Source of the DNA: Chloroflexota bacterium
GTDB taxonomy: Bacteria; Chloroflexota; Anaerolineae; Promineifilales; Promineifilaceae
Assembly (NCBI GenBank): GCA_018004935.1
Contig: JAGNBF010000024.1
Location: 1-64,000, forward strand
Length of the DNA: 64,000 bases
Direction: 5' to 3'
The position numbers and the translations under genes were made by a program. The notes beneath the pieces were generated by a model. The model was not told where the DNA came from. It worked only from the letters and a program-made list of their open reading frames with translations, and ran no database searches. Below, piece by piece: positions 35,768 to 44,949 of this stretch. Each line of letters opens with the position of its first letter. The stretch's first letter is position 1.

Positions 35768-37003
35768 TCAAGAACCGTCAACGCGAAACAGTTGCCGGAC
35801 TTTGTGCAGGCTGGTGACAAGCTGGTCAATCTCTTGGGTGGTGGAGTAGAGGTAGAAGCTGGCGCGGGCGGTAGCGTTGATGTTAAGTTTGTGGTGTAGG
35901 GGCATGGCACAATGATGCCCGGCCCGCACGGCTACCCCATCCCGGTCTAACAATTGGGCAATGTCGTGGGGATGCGCTCCCTGTAGGGTAAAGGTCGCCA
36001 CCCCCCCTTTTTCGCTGGCGGGTGGGCCGTAGAGGGTCAGGCCGGGAATTTCGCTTAACGCTTCCAGGGCGTAATGGGTGAGGAATTGCTCATAGGCGTG
36101 GATGGCGTCCATGCCCACACCGTTCAGGTAATCCACTGCCGCCCCCAGGCCGATGGCTTCGGCAATGGCGGGGGTTCCGGCCTCAAATTTGTGGGGCAGG
36201 TCAGCCCAGGTGGAGCCTTCTAGCCGCACCCGCCGGATCATGTCGCCGCCGCCCATGAAGGGGGGCATGGCTTCCAGCAAGTGTTGTTTGCCGTAGAGGA
36301 TGCCGATACCGGTGGGGCCAACCATTTTATGCCCGGAGAACACCAGGAAATCACAATCGAGGTCTTGTACGTCTACGCTGAGGTGGGGCACGCTTTGGGC
36401 GGCGTCTACGAGGGCCAGGGCGCCAACCCGGTGCGCGGCCGCGACCAGTTCCTTTGTCGGGTTCACCGTGCCAAACACATTGGACATGGCCGTAAAGGCA
36501 AAAATCTTCGTCCGTTCCGTCAGGTAGTCGTCTATTTGCGTCAAATCCAGCCGCCCTTCTGGGGTGAAGGGGAGAAAACGGAGCGTCGCCCCGGTCATGG
36601 CGGCGATCATTTGCCAGGGGACGATGTTGGCGTGATGTTCCATCTCGGTGCTGAGGATTTCGTCGCCCGGTTTGAGGTTGGTTCGGCCCCAGGTGTAGGC
36701 TACCAGGTTGATGGCCTCGGTGGCGTTGCGAACGTAGATGATTTCGGCGGCCGCGGCCGCGTTGACAAATTTCTGCACCTTCTCCCGCGCCCCTTCGTAG
36801 GCCGCCGTCGCCACCTCACTCAGCCGGTGAATGCCCCGGTGCACATTGGCGTTGTCGTGGCGGTAATACCAATCCATCGCCTCAATCACCGCCCAGGGTT
36901 TCTGCGAAGAGGCCGTACTATCCAGATACACCAGCGGCACACCCGGATGGGCTTCCGTCGCCAGAATAGGAAAGTCGGCACGAATTTTTTGTACATCTAA
37001 CAT
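35768..37003 (-). CDS. sufS: SufS-type cysteine desulfurase
   Basis: 411 residues from ATG 37003, where MLDVQKIRADFP begins as in other SufS; an open extension upstream to 37132 is repeat-like. PLP lysine in FSGHKMVGPTG (about K227), persulfide cysteine in RAGHHCAMPLH (about C364), and the RNATEAINLVA motif. It converts cysteine to alanine and gives sulfur to SufU. An overlapping GCGGCCGCGGCCGC lies at 36749. Upstream GGAACTC microrepeats lie at 37020-37060. Confidence 0.95.
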   Translation of the reverse strand: MLDVQKIRADFPILATEAHPGVPLVYLDSTASSQKPWAVIEAMDWYYRHDNANVHRGIHRLSEVATAAYEGAREKVQKFVNAAAAAEIIYVRNATEAINLVAYTWGRTNLKPGDEILSTEMEHHANIVPWQMIAAMTGATLRFLPFTPEGRLDLTQIDDYLTERTKIFAFTAMSNVFGTVNPTKELVAAAHRVGALALVDAAQSVPHLSVDVQDLDCDFLVFSGHKMVGPTGIGILYGKQHLLEAMPPFMGGGDMIRRVRLEGSTWADLPHKFEAGTPAIAEAIGLGAAVDYLNGVGMDAIHAYEQFLTHYALEALSEIPGLTLYGPPASEKGGVATFTLQGAHPHDIAQLLDRDGVAVRAGHHCAMPLHHKLNINATARASFYLYSTTQEIDQLVTSLHKVRQLFRVDGS

Positions 37004-37200
37004 GAAAAAATCCTTTTGGGGACGGAACTCATCGGAACTCAGGGGAACTCTGGGAACTCGACTAAACCCCATGTGTTGATCATAACAGGCTATCCAAGAA
37101 ACAAAAAGGGGCTTATTGGCTATACTCACCAATAAACCCCTTCTCAGTCAAGCAATGAACACAGTTGCGGGGCTTTTCACCTTGTCACCCTGTCAGACCA

Positions 37201-38079
37201 TCACGCGGCCGCTTTCGATGGATTCTCAATCGGTACACCCACCAGATTACCCCACTCCGTCCAGGAACCATCATAATTGCGCACTGAGGGATAACCCAAC
37301 AGGTACGTCAACACAAACCAGGTGTGGGAACTGCGCTCACCGATGCGGCAGTAGGCGATGACGTTATTCTTGGCATTTAGCCCCTGCTCGGTTTCGTAAA
37401 TGGCCCGGAGTTCGTCGGCAGTTTTGAAGGAGCCATCATCAGCCACGGCACGGCTCCAGGGCACACTTTTGGCCCCTTTGATGTGACCGCCGCGCAACGC
37501 TCCTTCTTGGGGCGAACCGGGCATGTGGAGCAGTTCGCCCCGGAATTCCTGCGGGCTACGCACATCCACCAGGGGCTGACCCGCTTTGACATGCTCCAAC
37601 ACCTGATCGCGGAAGGCGCGGATTTTGTAGTCGGTACGGGCCTGGGGGGTGTAGGCTCCGGCGGGGAAGGCTGGGACTTCTTTGGTGAGGTCGCGCCCTT
37701 CGTCCAGCCATTTTTTGCGGCCGCCATCCATCACCCGTGTGTCTTCATGCCCAAACAGCTTAAAAACCCACAGGGCATAACAGGCCCACCAATTATTTTT
37801 GTCGCCATAAAAAATGACCGTTGTGTCATTGCTGATGCCATTTCTTTCTAACAAGGCCCTGAACTGATTTTCATCTAGATAATCGCGGCGAATGGCGTCA
37901 TTCAAATCGTTCTGCCAGTCAATATGAACGGCATTACGGATATGACCCGTGCTATACAAGAGTAAATCTTCGTTTGATTCCACCAGACGGATTTTGTCGG
38001 TGTGATGCAAATTGTCGGCGACCCAATCGGTACTTACCAAAACTTCGGCATGGACATAGCCTTTGTGATGTGCGGTCAT
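37201..38079 (-). CDS. Thiosulfate/3-mercaptopyruvate sulfurtransferase (tandem rhodanese)
   Basis: 292 residues with two rhodanese domains. The first (about 10-125) lacks an active cysteine; the second ends in the loop CRIGERS with C244 as the catalytic residue, typical of thiosulfate sulfurtransferases. It moves sulfane sulfur from thiosulfate (or mercaptopyruvate) to cyanide or protein thiols. Sitting between sufD and sufS on the same strand, it may supply or buffer sulfur for cluster assembly (inference). AAGGAGAGTTAC precedes the ATG. Confidence 0.9.
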   Translation of the reverse strand: MTAHHKGYVHAEVLVSTDWVADNLHHTDKIRLVESNEDLLLYSTGHIRNAVHIDWQNDLNDAIRRDYLDENQFRALLERNGISNDTTVIFYGDKNNWWACYALWVFKLFGHEDTRVMDGGRKKWLDEGRDLTKEVPAFPAGAYTPQARTDYKIRAFRDQVLEHVKAGQPLVDVRSPQEFRGELLHMPGSPQEGALRGGHIKGAKSVPWSRAVADDGSFKTADELRAIYETEQGLNAKNNVIAYCRIGERSSHTWFVLTYLLGYPSVRNYDGSWTEWGNLVGVPIENPSKAAA

Positions 38080-38149
38080 GTAACTCTCCTTGTGCGTATT
38101 TTTTGTAACGACTAAGTAATCGTTCGTTTTTCACTTAGCGATTTGCTGT

Positions 38150-38256
38150 AGCCGGTCTCCTGACCGTGCCACCCACGTTATTTCTGAACGATGACTAAGC
38201 CTGTTGCCTGAGCTTGTCGAAGGCAAACGGGCTTCGACAAGTTCAGCCCTCGAGAG
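38150..38256. repeat. Family E palindrome followed by REP-like palindrome
   Basis: GTAGCCGGTCTCCTGACCG...CCACCCACGTTATTTCTGAACGATGACTAAG, then the GAGCTTGTCGAAGGC/GCTTCGACAAG pair (38204-38256). The sequence between them (ACGTTATTTCTGAACGATGA) also accompanies family E copies at about 3490 and 11700, so it belongs to that repeat. Confidence 0.7.
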
Positions 38257-38299
38257 GGCTAGGCGTTACCAAATTTTTGTTATTTAAAGGACGATTTAC

Positions 38300-38418
38300 G
38301 GCATGGTTCAGGTCAGCTTTACAAATTTGTAGGACGATTTGGTAAATCGTCTCGTGGGCGATTTACCAAATCGCCCTACAAACTGTTAAGCACCGTTTGC
38401 CGACTTTTGAACCACGCC
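38300..38418. mobile_element. 119-bp miniature element, 8-bp target duplication
   Basis: GGCATGGTTCAGG... to ...GAACCACGCC, flanked by CGATTTAC at 38292-38299 and 38419-38426. Almost identical to the copy that breaks the membrane-protein gene at 12882. Confidence 0.88.
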
Positions 38419-38430
38419 CGATTTACCAAA

Positions 38431-38585
38431 GGGTGTGTTTCAAATGAGTTGAATAATTAATTGTTGAACTGTTGAATTGTTGAATGGTTAATGAAGCGGT
38501 AGACGCTTCCCCCGTTAATCATTCAACAATTCACAAATTCACCGATTGATTATTATCTTCCTCTCAACCGAAATGAAGCAAACCC
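38431..38585. mobile_element. 155-bp miniature element, 9-bp target duplication
   Basis: Ends GGGTGTGTTTCA and TGAAGCAAACCC; flanked by TTTACCAAA at 38422-38430 and 38586-38594. Internally TTGTTGAACTGTTGAATTG...GCGGTAGACGCTTCC...CAATTCACAAATTCACCG. Same length and same relation to target as the copy at 53990-54144. No gene inside. Confidence 0.85.
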
Positions 38586-38772
38586 TTTACCAAATCGCCC
38601 TACAAAGGGGGGGATTACAGCAGAAACCAGGATGGGGTTGTGGACAGGGTGGGGACAGCGAGGGTAGTCAGCGGCCGCATCAGCCCGTCTCTACTCCAGG
38701 CCAATCTCCGCTCACGCCCTCGCTAAATACAGATGCACAAGTGGAAAAGCATATTTGCGTTTAAACAAAAAG

Positions 38773-38984
38773 GGTATGGTTCAGATCAGCTTTACAAATT
38801 TGTAGGACGATTTTGTAAATCGTCTCGTGGGCGATTTACAAAATCGCCCCACAAACTGTTAAGGGCCTGTAAAAGATTAAGTTCCGTCAAGACCTGACAG
38901 GTTTTCGGAAACCTGTCAGGTCTAAACCGGGAAGTTATATTTTTACGAACCCTAAGCACCATTTACCGACTTTTGAACCACGCC
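38773..38984. mobile_element. 119-bp family element carrying a nested second palindromic insertion
   Basis: Outer element flanked by ACAAAAAG at 38765-38772 and 38985-38992. After ...ACAAACTGTTAAG its sequence is broken by about 90 bases (starts GGCCTGTAAAAGATTAAG, ends TTTTTACGAACCC, with a strong stem AGACCTGACAGGTTTTC/GAAACCTGTCAGGTCT), then resumes with TAAGCACC. TAAG appears duplicated at the junction. Confidence 0.82.
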
Positions 38985-38997
38985 ACAAAAAGGTACA

Positions 38998-39034
38998 TGG
39001 ATGAGTCTTCAGTAGTTTCATCCATGTACAAAAA
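38998..39034 (-). terminator. Terminator of the sufCBD transcript
   Basis: Just after the sufD stop on the minus strand: perfect 12-base arms GTACATGGATGA/TCATCCATGTAC, followed on the minus strand by CTTTTTG. It may also have been imported with a repeat. Confidence 0.65.
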
Positions 39035-40327
39035 TTAACCCACTTTCTCCAGGATGCGATTGGCGATGCGGTCGCGCAGACGCTCAAACGGGATACGTTG
39101 CATGATGGGGTCAAAGAACCCTTGTACCACCATACGGGTAGCCATCTGCCGGTCAATGCCCCGGCTCATCAGGTAGAAAATCTCTTCGTCGTCCAGTTTG
39201 CCGACAGTAGAGGCATGAGTACAACGCACATCATCGGCTTCGATTTCCAGGCCAGGGATAGAGTCGGCGCGGGAATCTTTGTCCAGCATGAGGTTGCGGT
39301 TGGCCTGGAAGCCGTCAATTTTCTGGGCATTGGGTAACGCTTTGATCATCCCTTGCCAGACGGAGCGGGATTTGTCACGCAAGGCCCCTTTGTACAGCAA
39401 GTCGCTGGTGGTGTTGGGCGCATTGTGGTTTTGCTGGGTGTCCAGGTCAAAATGTTGTCGCCCCTGGGTGAAGAAGATGCCGGACATGCGTGCCCAGCCC
39501 CCTTGTTTGTCCAGTTCGACGGTTTGGAATGCTTTGGTGAAGCGGGTTCCCATGGCACTCGTTACCCAGTCTAATTTGGCATCACGACCCACGCGGCCGC
39601 GTTCGTGATTCATCTGCCACACATTCGTGCCAAAATCTTGCAGACTGGCATAAACCAGACTGGCGATGTCCCCCACCAGGAGTTCCACCGCCCCATTGTG
39701 CAGGCCCGGCTTCTCCCCGGTGGCCGAGGCGTACTCATCCATGAAGATGGCTTCGGCCCCGGTGTCGAGGACGACAAGGGTGTGGGTAAAGGTTTTGCCG
39801 GTGGTAGACCAGAGAACGGAATGCAAGGGCGCGGCCGCGACGACATTTTTCGGCACATAGAGAAACGTCCCCCCGCGCCAGAAAGCCCCGTGCAAAGCCG
39901 CAAACTTCCCTTCATCCGCCTTCACCGCCTGGGTCATAAAATATTTCTTGACCAGATCACCATGTTCGGCCACCGCTGTGTGCATATCGCAAAAAATGAC
40001 CCCTTGCGCCTTCAGTTCATCACTCAATTCATACTTCGTCGTGACCCCATCCACCTGCACCAACGTCCCCCCGACCACTTCTTCGGTCAGTTGTTCGCCC
40101 AGGTAAGCCGGAACCGCTTCACCCGTGCCATGTCCATTCAAGGATGGGCCAATCTCATTGAGTTTAAAGCGACGCAAATCACTGCGCCGCCAGGCTTCAT
40201 CATTTGTTGTGGGCATGGGCAAACTTTCGTACATCGCCCACGCCTGCAAGCGCAACTCGCGCATCCAATCCGGCTCGTTAAACTTCGCCGATAGTTCTAA
40301 AACAGCTTCGCGTGAAAACATCGTCAT
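39035..40327 (-). CDS. sufD: Fe-S cluster assembly protein SufD
   Basis: 430 residues; the SufB/SufD beta-helix domain occupies about 100-410 and includes DLDTQQNHNAPNTTSDLLYKG and RADSIPGLEIEADDVRCTHAST near the C-terminus. SufD lacks the sulfur-accepting cysteine network of SufB and completes the SufBC2D scaffold. The start could be the first or third codon (MTMF). It lies downstream of sufB, separated by an 83-base run of CTCTCAAT/GACTGAGA microrepeats (40335-40410) that can fold on itself. Confidence 0.94.
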   Translation of the reverse strand: MTMFSREAVLELSAKFNEPDWMRELRLQAWAMYESLPMPTTNDEAWRRSDLRRFKLNEIGPSLNGHGTGEAVPAYLGEQLTEEVVGGTLVQVDGVTTKYELSDELKAQGVIFCDMHTAVAEHGDLVKKYFMTQAVKADEGKFAALHGAFWRGGTFLYVPKNVVAAAPLHSVLWSTTGKTFTHTLVVLDTGAEAIFMDEYASATGEKPGLHNGAVELLVGDIASLVYASLQDFGTNVWQMNHERGRVGRDAKLDWVTSAMGTRFTKAFQTVELDKQGGWARMSGIFFTQGRQHFDLDTQQNHNAPNTTSDLLYKGALRDKSRSVWQGMIKALPNAQKIDGFQANRNLMLDKDSRADSIPGLEIEADDVRCTHASTVGKLDDEEIFYLMSRGIDRQMATRMVVQGFFDPIMQRIPFERLRDRIANRILEKVG

Positions 40328-40410
40328 ACCTTAAAGAAGAGAGACTGAGTAACTGAGAGACTGAGAGACTACCAATAGTCTCTCAATCTCTCAATCTCTT
40401 AGTCTCTTAA

Positions 40411-41853
40411 TTACCCAATCGATCCTTCCATCTGCAATTGAATCAGCCGGTTCATTTCGATGGCGTATTCCATCGGTAACTCTTTCACCAGCGGTTCGAT
40501 GAAACCATTCACGATGAGCGTATTAGCCATTTCCTCACTGATACCCCGGCTCATCAGGTAGAACAGTTGCTCCTCACCCACCTTACTCACCGAAGCCTCA
40601 TGGCCGACATTGACATCTTGTTCGTCAATTTCGATATAGGGGTAAGTGTCGGAACGGCTGGCTTCATCTAGCAGAAGGGCGTCACAGACCACGTTGGATT
40701 TGGTGTGGTGCGCCCCTTCGTCAATTTTGAGCAGACCACGATACGAAGCGCGGCCGCCACCCTTGCTGATGGATTTGGAGATGATGCGGCTGGTGGTATG
40801 GGGTGCATGATGCACCACTTTACCCCCAGCATCCTGATGCTGACCCTTTCCGGCAAAGGCGATGGAGAGGATTTCGCCGTGTGCGCCTTCTTCCATCAGG
40901 TGAACCGCCGGGTATTTCATCGTCAGTTTGGAACCCAGGTTGCCATCCACCCACTCCATCGTAGCATTGCGATAAGCTACGGCCCGCTTCGTCACCAGAT
41001 TATAGACGTTGTTGGACCAGTTCTGGATGGTGGTGTAACGACAGCGGCCGCCTGCCTTAACGATGATTTCCACGACGGCCGAATGGAGCGAGTCGCTGGA
41101 ATAAATCGGGGCCGTACACCCTTCGACGTAGTGAACATATGCCCCTTCGTCAATGATGATCAGCGTGCGCTCAAACTGGCCCACGTTTTTGGCGTTGATG
41201 CGGAAATAGGCCTGCAACGGCATCTCCACATGCACACCCTTCGGTACGTAGATGAAGCTCCCGCCCGACCAGATGGCCGTATTCAGGGCGGCGAATTTGT
41301 TGTCGTTGTAGGGAATAATGGTGGTGAAATATTCTTTCACCAGGTCAGGATATTGGGCCAACCCATCATCCATCCCCAGAAAAATAACCCCTTTCTCTTC
41401 CAATTCCTTTTTGATGCTGTGATACACCACTTCGGATTCGTACTGGGCGGCGACACCGGAGAGGAATTTCTGTTCGGCCTGGGGAATACCCAATTTGTCG
41501 AAGGTGTCTTTGATGTAACTGGGCACATCTTCCCAATCATCTTCCTGCCGATCCGATGGTTTAATGTAGTAGTAGATATTCTCGAAATCAATCCCGGACA
41601 GGTCGCCACCCCAGGTGGGCATGGGGCGCTCCAGGAAATGTTGGTACGCCTTGAGGCGAATGTCAAGCATCCAGGCTGGCTCATTCTTACGGCCTGACAT
41701 GTCGCGGATGACTTGTTCTGTCAGCCCCTTTTCCGCTTTGAAGACGTAATCTTCTTTGTCCGCAAAGCCATACTTGGCGGCATAATCTTCGTTAAAACCA
41801 CGGATCGTATCTTCTTCACTGATCGTTACGGGTTCGGCTACAAAACTTGACAT
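40411..41853 (-). CDS. sufB: Fe-S cluster assembly scaffold SufB
   Basis: 480 residues, full length for the family. [21 protein letters not shown] and [19 protein letters not shown] are diagnostic, as is [22 protein letters not shown] near the end. It receives sulfur and builds the nascent cluster with SufC and SufD. Its ATG overlaps the sufC stop by one base (TAATG), indicating translational coupling. Two GCGGCCGC octamers. Confidence 0.96.
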   Translation of the reverse strand: MSSFVAEPVTISEEDTIRGFNEDYAAKYGFADKEDYVFKAEKGLTEQVIRDMSGRKNEPAWMLDIRLKAYQHFLERPMPTWGGDLSGIDFENIYYYIKPSDRQEDDWEDVPSYIKDTFDKLGIPQAEQKFLSGVAAQYESEVVYHSIKKELEEKGVIFLGMDDGLAQYPDLVKEYFTTIIPYNDNKFAALNTAIWSGGSFIYVPKGVHVEMPLQAYFRINAKNVGQFERTLIIIDEGAYVHYVEGCTAPIYSSDSLHSAVVEIIVKAGGRCRYTTIQNWSNNVYNLVTKRAVAYRNATMEWVDGNLGSKLTMKYPAVHLMEEGAHGEILSIAFAGKGQHQDAGGKVVHHAPHTTSRIISKSISKGGGRASYRGLLKIDEGAHHTKSNVVCDALLLDEASRSDTYPYIEIDEQDVNVGHEASVSKVGEEQLFYLMSRGISEEMANTLIVNGFIEPLVKELPMEYAIEMNRLIQLQMEGSIG

Positions 41854-42638
41854 TATGACGCCTCCGCCACCAGGCCGTGCTTTTCACGGACCCAATCATA
41901 ACCACGTTCTTCCAGGTCTAGGGCCAGTTCGGGGCCACCACTCTCGACGATGCGGCCATCGAGTAAAATGTGAACGTAGTCGGGTTTGATATAGTTGAGA
42001 ATGCGTTGGTAATGGGTAATGACGATGACGCCCATACCCAGGGATTCGCGCAGGGCATTGGCTCCTTCGGAGACAATCCGCAGGGCGTCAATGTCCAGGC
42101 CGGAGTCGGTTTCGTCCATGATGGCGATTTTGGGTTCCAGGCAGGCCATTTGCAGAATTTCGTTCCGCTTTTTCTCACCGCCGGAGAAACCTTCGTTGAG
42201 ATAACGCCCGGCGAATTTGGGGTCCATGCCCAGCATGTCCATTTTGGCTTTCAGCACGCGGCGAAATTCGGGAATGGAGATGCCATCGCTTTTGGGATCC
42301 ACAGCCTGACGGCGGGAGGTGATAGCCTGGCGCAAGAATTTAGCTACGGTCACACCGGGCACGACCACAGGGTATTGGAAGGCCAGGAATAAACCGGCGC
42401 GAGACCGTTCATCGGCTTCCATTTCTAACAGATCATCACCGTCGAAGATGACTTGACCGGCGGTGGTGGTATAGGCGGGATGCCCGGCCAGGGTGTAGGC
42501 CAGGGTGCTTTTGCCAGAGCCGTTTGGCCCCATAATGGCATGGATTTCGCCTTGCTTCACCAGGAGGTTAATGCCTTTGAGGATGGGTTGATCGGCGACG
42601 CTGGCGTGAAGGTTGCGGATTTCGAGTGCGACGGACAT
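41853..42638 (-). CDS. sufC: Fe-S cluster assembly ATPase SufC
   Basis: 261 residues, ABC-type ATPase. Walker [10 protein letters not shown] (about 37-45), signature [17 protein letters not shown], Walker [14 protein letters not shown]. It powers cluster assembly on SufB-SufD and is not a transporter. AAGGAGTTAC precedes the ATG. First gene of the SUF operon, driven by the promoter at 42835-42863. Confidence 0.96.
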   Translation of the reverse strand: MSVALEIRNLHASVADQPILKGINLLVKQGEIHAIMGPNGSGKSTLAYTLAGHPAYTTTAGQVIFDGDDLLEMEADERSRAGLFLAFQYPVVVPGVTVAKFLRQAITSRRQAVDPKSDGISIPEFRRVLKAKMDMLGMDPKFAGRYLNEGFSGGEKKRNEILQMACLEPKIAIMDETDSGLDIDALRIVSEGANALRESLGMGVIVITHYQRILNYIKPDYVHILLDGRIVESGGPELALDLEERGYDWVREKHGLVAEAS

Positions 42639-42834
42639 GGGTAATGTAACTCCTTCGGTTCAGTTATTCGTTATGGATTATTGGGTGATAACGAATAATG
42701 TTTTTGCGGCCGCAACTCCCACACAAGTTAAATGATAGTCACATATAGACTGGGGGACGCGGCCGCGACAGTTCTCAGTTTTTCATTGGGTGTATTGATT
42801 GTTAAGTGGCTCCCACAGCCTTGAATCAGGCAGG

Positions 42835-42863
42835 AGTATAACACAGCCACTGAGAAGCGTCAA
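42835..42863 (-). promoter_or_regulatory. sigma70-type promoter of sufC
   Basis: Read on the minus strand: -35 TTGACG (complement of 42858-42863), 17-base spacer, -10 TATACT (complement of 42835-42840). Leader to sufC about 190 bases, containing two GCGGCCGC octamers (42705 and 42760). Confidence 0.78.
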
Positions 42864-42886
42864 TATTTATGATAAATATGATAAAA
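42864..42886. promoter_or_regulatory. Candidate SufR operator between the divergent suf promoters
   Basis: Perfect 15-base palindrome TATTTATGATAAATA at 42864-42878 and a direct repeat of ATGATAAA (42869 and 42878). It directly abuts the sufC -35 element and ends about 11 bases before the sufR -35. It is well placed for one regulator to control both directions. Confidence 0.55.
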
Positions 42887-42896
42887 ATAGCGAGAA

Positions 42897-42925
42897 TTGA
42901 CTTGGCTTGGGAAACACACTATAAT
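42897..42925 (+). promoter_or_regulatory. sigma70-type promoter of sufR
   Basis: -35 TTGACT at 42897-42902, 17-base spacer, -10 TATAAT at 42920-42925. The mRNA leader to the sufR start is about 180 bases, mostly because a 100-bp element sits in it at 42968-43067. Confidence 0.8.
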
Positions 42926-42967
42926 TTGAGGCGTATTGCGTGGTGCGTCATGGTTGATGCATCTGGC

Positions 42968-43067
42968 GTATCTTCTCAATAATGCGCGGTGACGTTGGTT
43001 GTGCCTGTCGAAACCAATGTCCTTCGACAAACTCAGATCACATTTCCCCAAAACATTGAGAAGATAC
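42968..43067. mobile_element. 100-bp GTATCTTCTC element in the sufR leader
   Basis: Ends GTATCTTCTCAA and TTGAGAAGATAC, interior GCGGTGACGTTGGTTG..CCTGTCGAAACC and a REP-like half site. Flanks CATCTGGC / TATCTGTC match at 6 of 8 positions. Sister copy at 55732-55832. Confidence 0.78.
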
Positions 43068-43114
43068 TATCTGTCATCTCATGACCCAACATCAGGCAAC
43101 ACGGAGATTATAAC

Positions 43115-43750
43115 TTGGTAACAATAAGCGACAACGACAAACAGCAAACACGGGATGTTATCCTTCATGCTATCAAAGAGACGAATGAAGCCACTGTCGA
43201 AGATTTGGCGACAGCCGCTGGGGTTTCTCCGGTTACTGTACGCCATCATCTCAACTCTTTACAAGCGGAAGCCTTGCTCACAGCCCGGAGTGTGCGTCGC
43301 AAAGTAGGTCGCCCTTACTATGTTTATAGTCTCACCGAAAAAGGGCACGAACTTTTCCCCCATAAATACGCCCGCCTCAGTACTCGTTTACTGGACGAAC
43401 TGAAAGCCCGCTTCCCCAAAGAAGTCGTTAATGACATCTTCATTGGGGTGGTGCGGCGCATTGTGAAGGATCAACAATCTAGTTTTGAAAGCATGCCCTT
43501 TGAACAAAAACTGGATTATCTGATCGAACTATTGGGGCGTGAAGGGTTTTTGGCCCGTTGGGAAAAACAAGGTAATGCTTATCAGGTTATTGAGTATAGT
43601 TGCCCCTATACCGCCGTAGGCCAGGAGCATCGTGAAGTGTGTAATCTGGATACAAACCTGATCATCGCTATTCTGGGCGATAACGTAAAACAACATAGCT
43701 GTATGCTGGCGGGAGATAGCTGTTGTCAGTTTACAGTAACCCAAAATTGA
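43115..43750 (+). CDS. sufR: SufR-type Fe-S-sensing transcriptional regulator
   Basis: 211 residues. N-terminal winged helix-turn-helix (about 10-75; TVEDLATAAGVSPVTVRHHLNSL), and C-terminal region with cysteines C163, C176, C196, C203 and C204, suited to bind an Fe-S cluster as in cyanobacterial SufR. Divergent from sufCBD, so probably a repressor that senses cluster supply. It uses TTG as start, with GGAG upstream. sufT follows, so the two form a short operon. Confidence 0.88.
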   Translation: MVTISDNDKQQTRDVILHAIKETNEATVEDLATAAGVSPVTVRHHLNSLQAEALLTARSVRRKVGRPYYVYSLTEKGHELFPHKYARLSTRLLDELKARFPKEVVNDIFIGVVRRIVKDQQSSFESMPFEQKLDYLIELLGREGFLARWEKQGNAYQVIEYSCPYTAVGQEHREVCNLDTNLIIAILGDNVKQHSCMLAGDSCCQFTVTQN

Positions 43751-43823
43751 GACCTGGGACTAGAGACGTTATCTTATCTCCAATCTCTAGTTATAAGTCT
43801 CCCCAACACCAACAAGGGACATT

Positions 43824-44126
43824 ATGATTGCTACAAAAGAAGAAGAAGTTCGGGAATCACTCCGGGCTGTCATTGACCCGGAAATTGGCTTAAATGTCGT
43901 TGAACTCGGTCTGATCCGTGAAGTTCAATTAAACGACGATAACACAGGCAAGATCACGATGATCATGACTACACCCTTTTGCCCTTATGGCCCGCAACTG
44001 GTTGATCAGGTACGGCGTGTAGGAACCCAGGCATTGGGTGGATCTGTTACCGTCGAAATTGGCCGCGAATTGTGGGATCCGTCCATGATGGAAGAAGGCG
44101 CGGGTGGAGATTGGGGTCTGTTCTAA
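43824..44126 (+). CDS. sufT: MIP18/DUF59-family Fe-S maturation protein (SufT-like)
   Basis: 100 residues: VIDPEIGLNVVELGLIREV and MTTPFCPYGPQLVDQV are the DUF59 signatures, with the conserved cysteine in TPFCPYGP. Members help deliver or mature Fe-S clusters. It lies after sufR with a 73-base gap and ends before a strong terminator. Confidence 0.88.
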   Translation: MIATKEEEVRESLRAVIDPEIGLNVVELGLIREVQLNDDNTGKITMIMTTPFCPYGPQLVDQVRRVGTQALGGSVTVEIGRELWDPSMMEEGAGGDWGLF

Positions 44127-44176
44127 CTTAACATTGAAATTGCCTCAGCCGTATAGACGGCGGCAATCGGCAAACA

Positions 44177-44216
44177 AAAAGCCTTTCGTAACCCTAGTTA
44201 CGAAGGGCTTTTTTGT
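44177..44216 (+). terminator. Rho-independent terminator after sufT
   Basis: AAAAAGCCTTTCGTAAC-CCTA-GTTACGAAGGGCTTTTTT hairpin with one mismatch and a terminal T-run. Confidence 0.9.
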
Positions 44217-44339
44217 TTGCCGCCAGCAATTCTTATTTTGAACGATGACCGTTCCGTTAGTCCGCCCGGCGGTCAAATCGCCGGGTGGTGCTTACCACGG
44301 TCATAAAATAACATTTTGTTGGCGGCAACTGCTGGGTAA

Positions 44340-44620
44340 GTCTGGGCAGAAGACCCATCCCCCCGAGAAAACCAATGGTGCAGTTTGGCGTTCGGCCACC
44401 AAACCGCACCAGAAATAGTTCCCCGCCCTGTTGTCGTTTAAAAAATTAATCAGGTAATGGAACCCCCCCACCCCTAACCCCGCCCCCAGGGGCGGGGAAC
44501 TTTTCTAAGGGGCATTTTTCGGGGCGAATGCCCCGAAAAATGCCCCATGGGAATTCCCCCCTTCCCACGGGAATCGGCAGGGGGGATGGGGTCAATGAAT
44601 GCGTTACCCGATTAAAAATA
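44340..44620. repeat. Two shell repeats; second is an about 170-bp unit repeated inverted at 53.4 kb
   Basis: Cores 44370-44403 (imperfect, GGTGCAGTTTGG/CCAAACCGCACC) and 44509-44546 (perfect arms GGGGCATTTTTCGGGGC). The second unit runs from GTCGTTTAAAAAATTAATC through to TTACCCGATTAAAAAT and reappears in reverse at about 53440-53620 with the same core. Confidence 0.82.
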
Positions 44621-44622
44621 TG

Positions 44623-44741
44623 GGCATGGTTCAAAAGTCCGCAAACTGTGCTTAACAGTTTGTAGGGCGATTTGGTAAATCGCCCACGAGACGATTTACC
44701 AAATCGTCCTACAAATTTGTAAAGCTGACCTGAACCATGCC
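44623..44741. mobile_element. 119-bp miniature element (reverse orientation)
   Basis: GGCATGGTTCAAAAG... to ...TGAACCATGCC, 119 bp. No clear target duplication (ATTAAAAATATG / CTGCTTTATTGG). It sits directly after the shell repeat. A family E palindrome follows at 44786-44814. Confidence 0.82.
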
Positions 44742-44859
44742 CTGCTTTATTGGGTGTGCGTTAAATCTGTGGATGACCAGAGAATTGCTGTGGCCGGTCT
44801 CCCGACCGTGCCACTCTGTTTCCACAAATAATGATGCGCACCCTTTTTATTTTCCTGGC

Positions 44860-44902
44860 TTGACATGGTACAAAAACGGCATTATCATAAGTTACTAGTA
44901 AC
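44860..44902 (+). promoter_or_regulatory. Promoter and palindromic operator of the PadR gene
   Basis: -35 TTGACA (44860-44865), 17-base spacer, -10 TATCAT (44883-44888), followed by the perfect palindrome GTTACTAGTAAC (44891-44902), which spans the likely transcription start. This fits autorepression by the PadR protein. Confidence 0.7.
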
Positions 44903-44949
44903 CTATATACACTTTATCTTTCACTCTACAACGACAAGGGCTTCGCGTT

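Noticed and set aside
38546-38764. 72-codon open frame between repeats
   Set aside because: Begins in the 155-bp element and has no family or RBS support.
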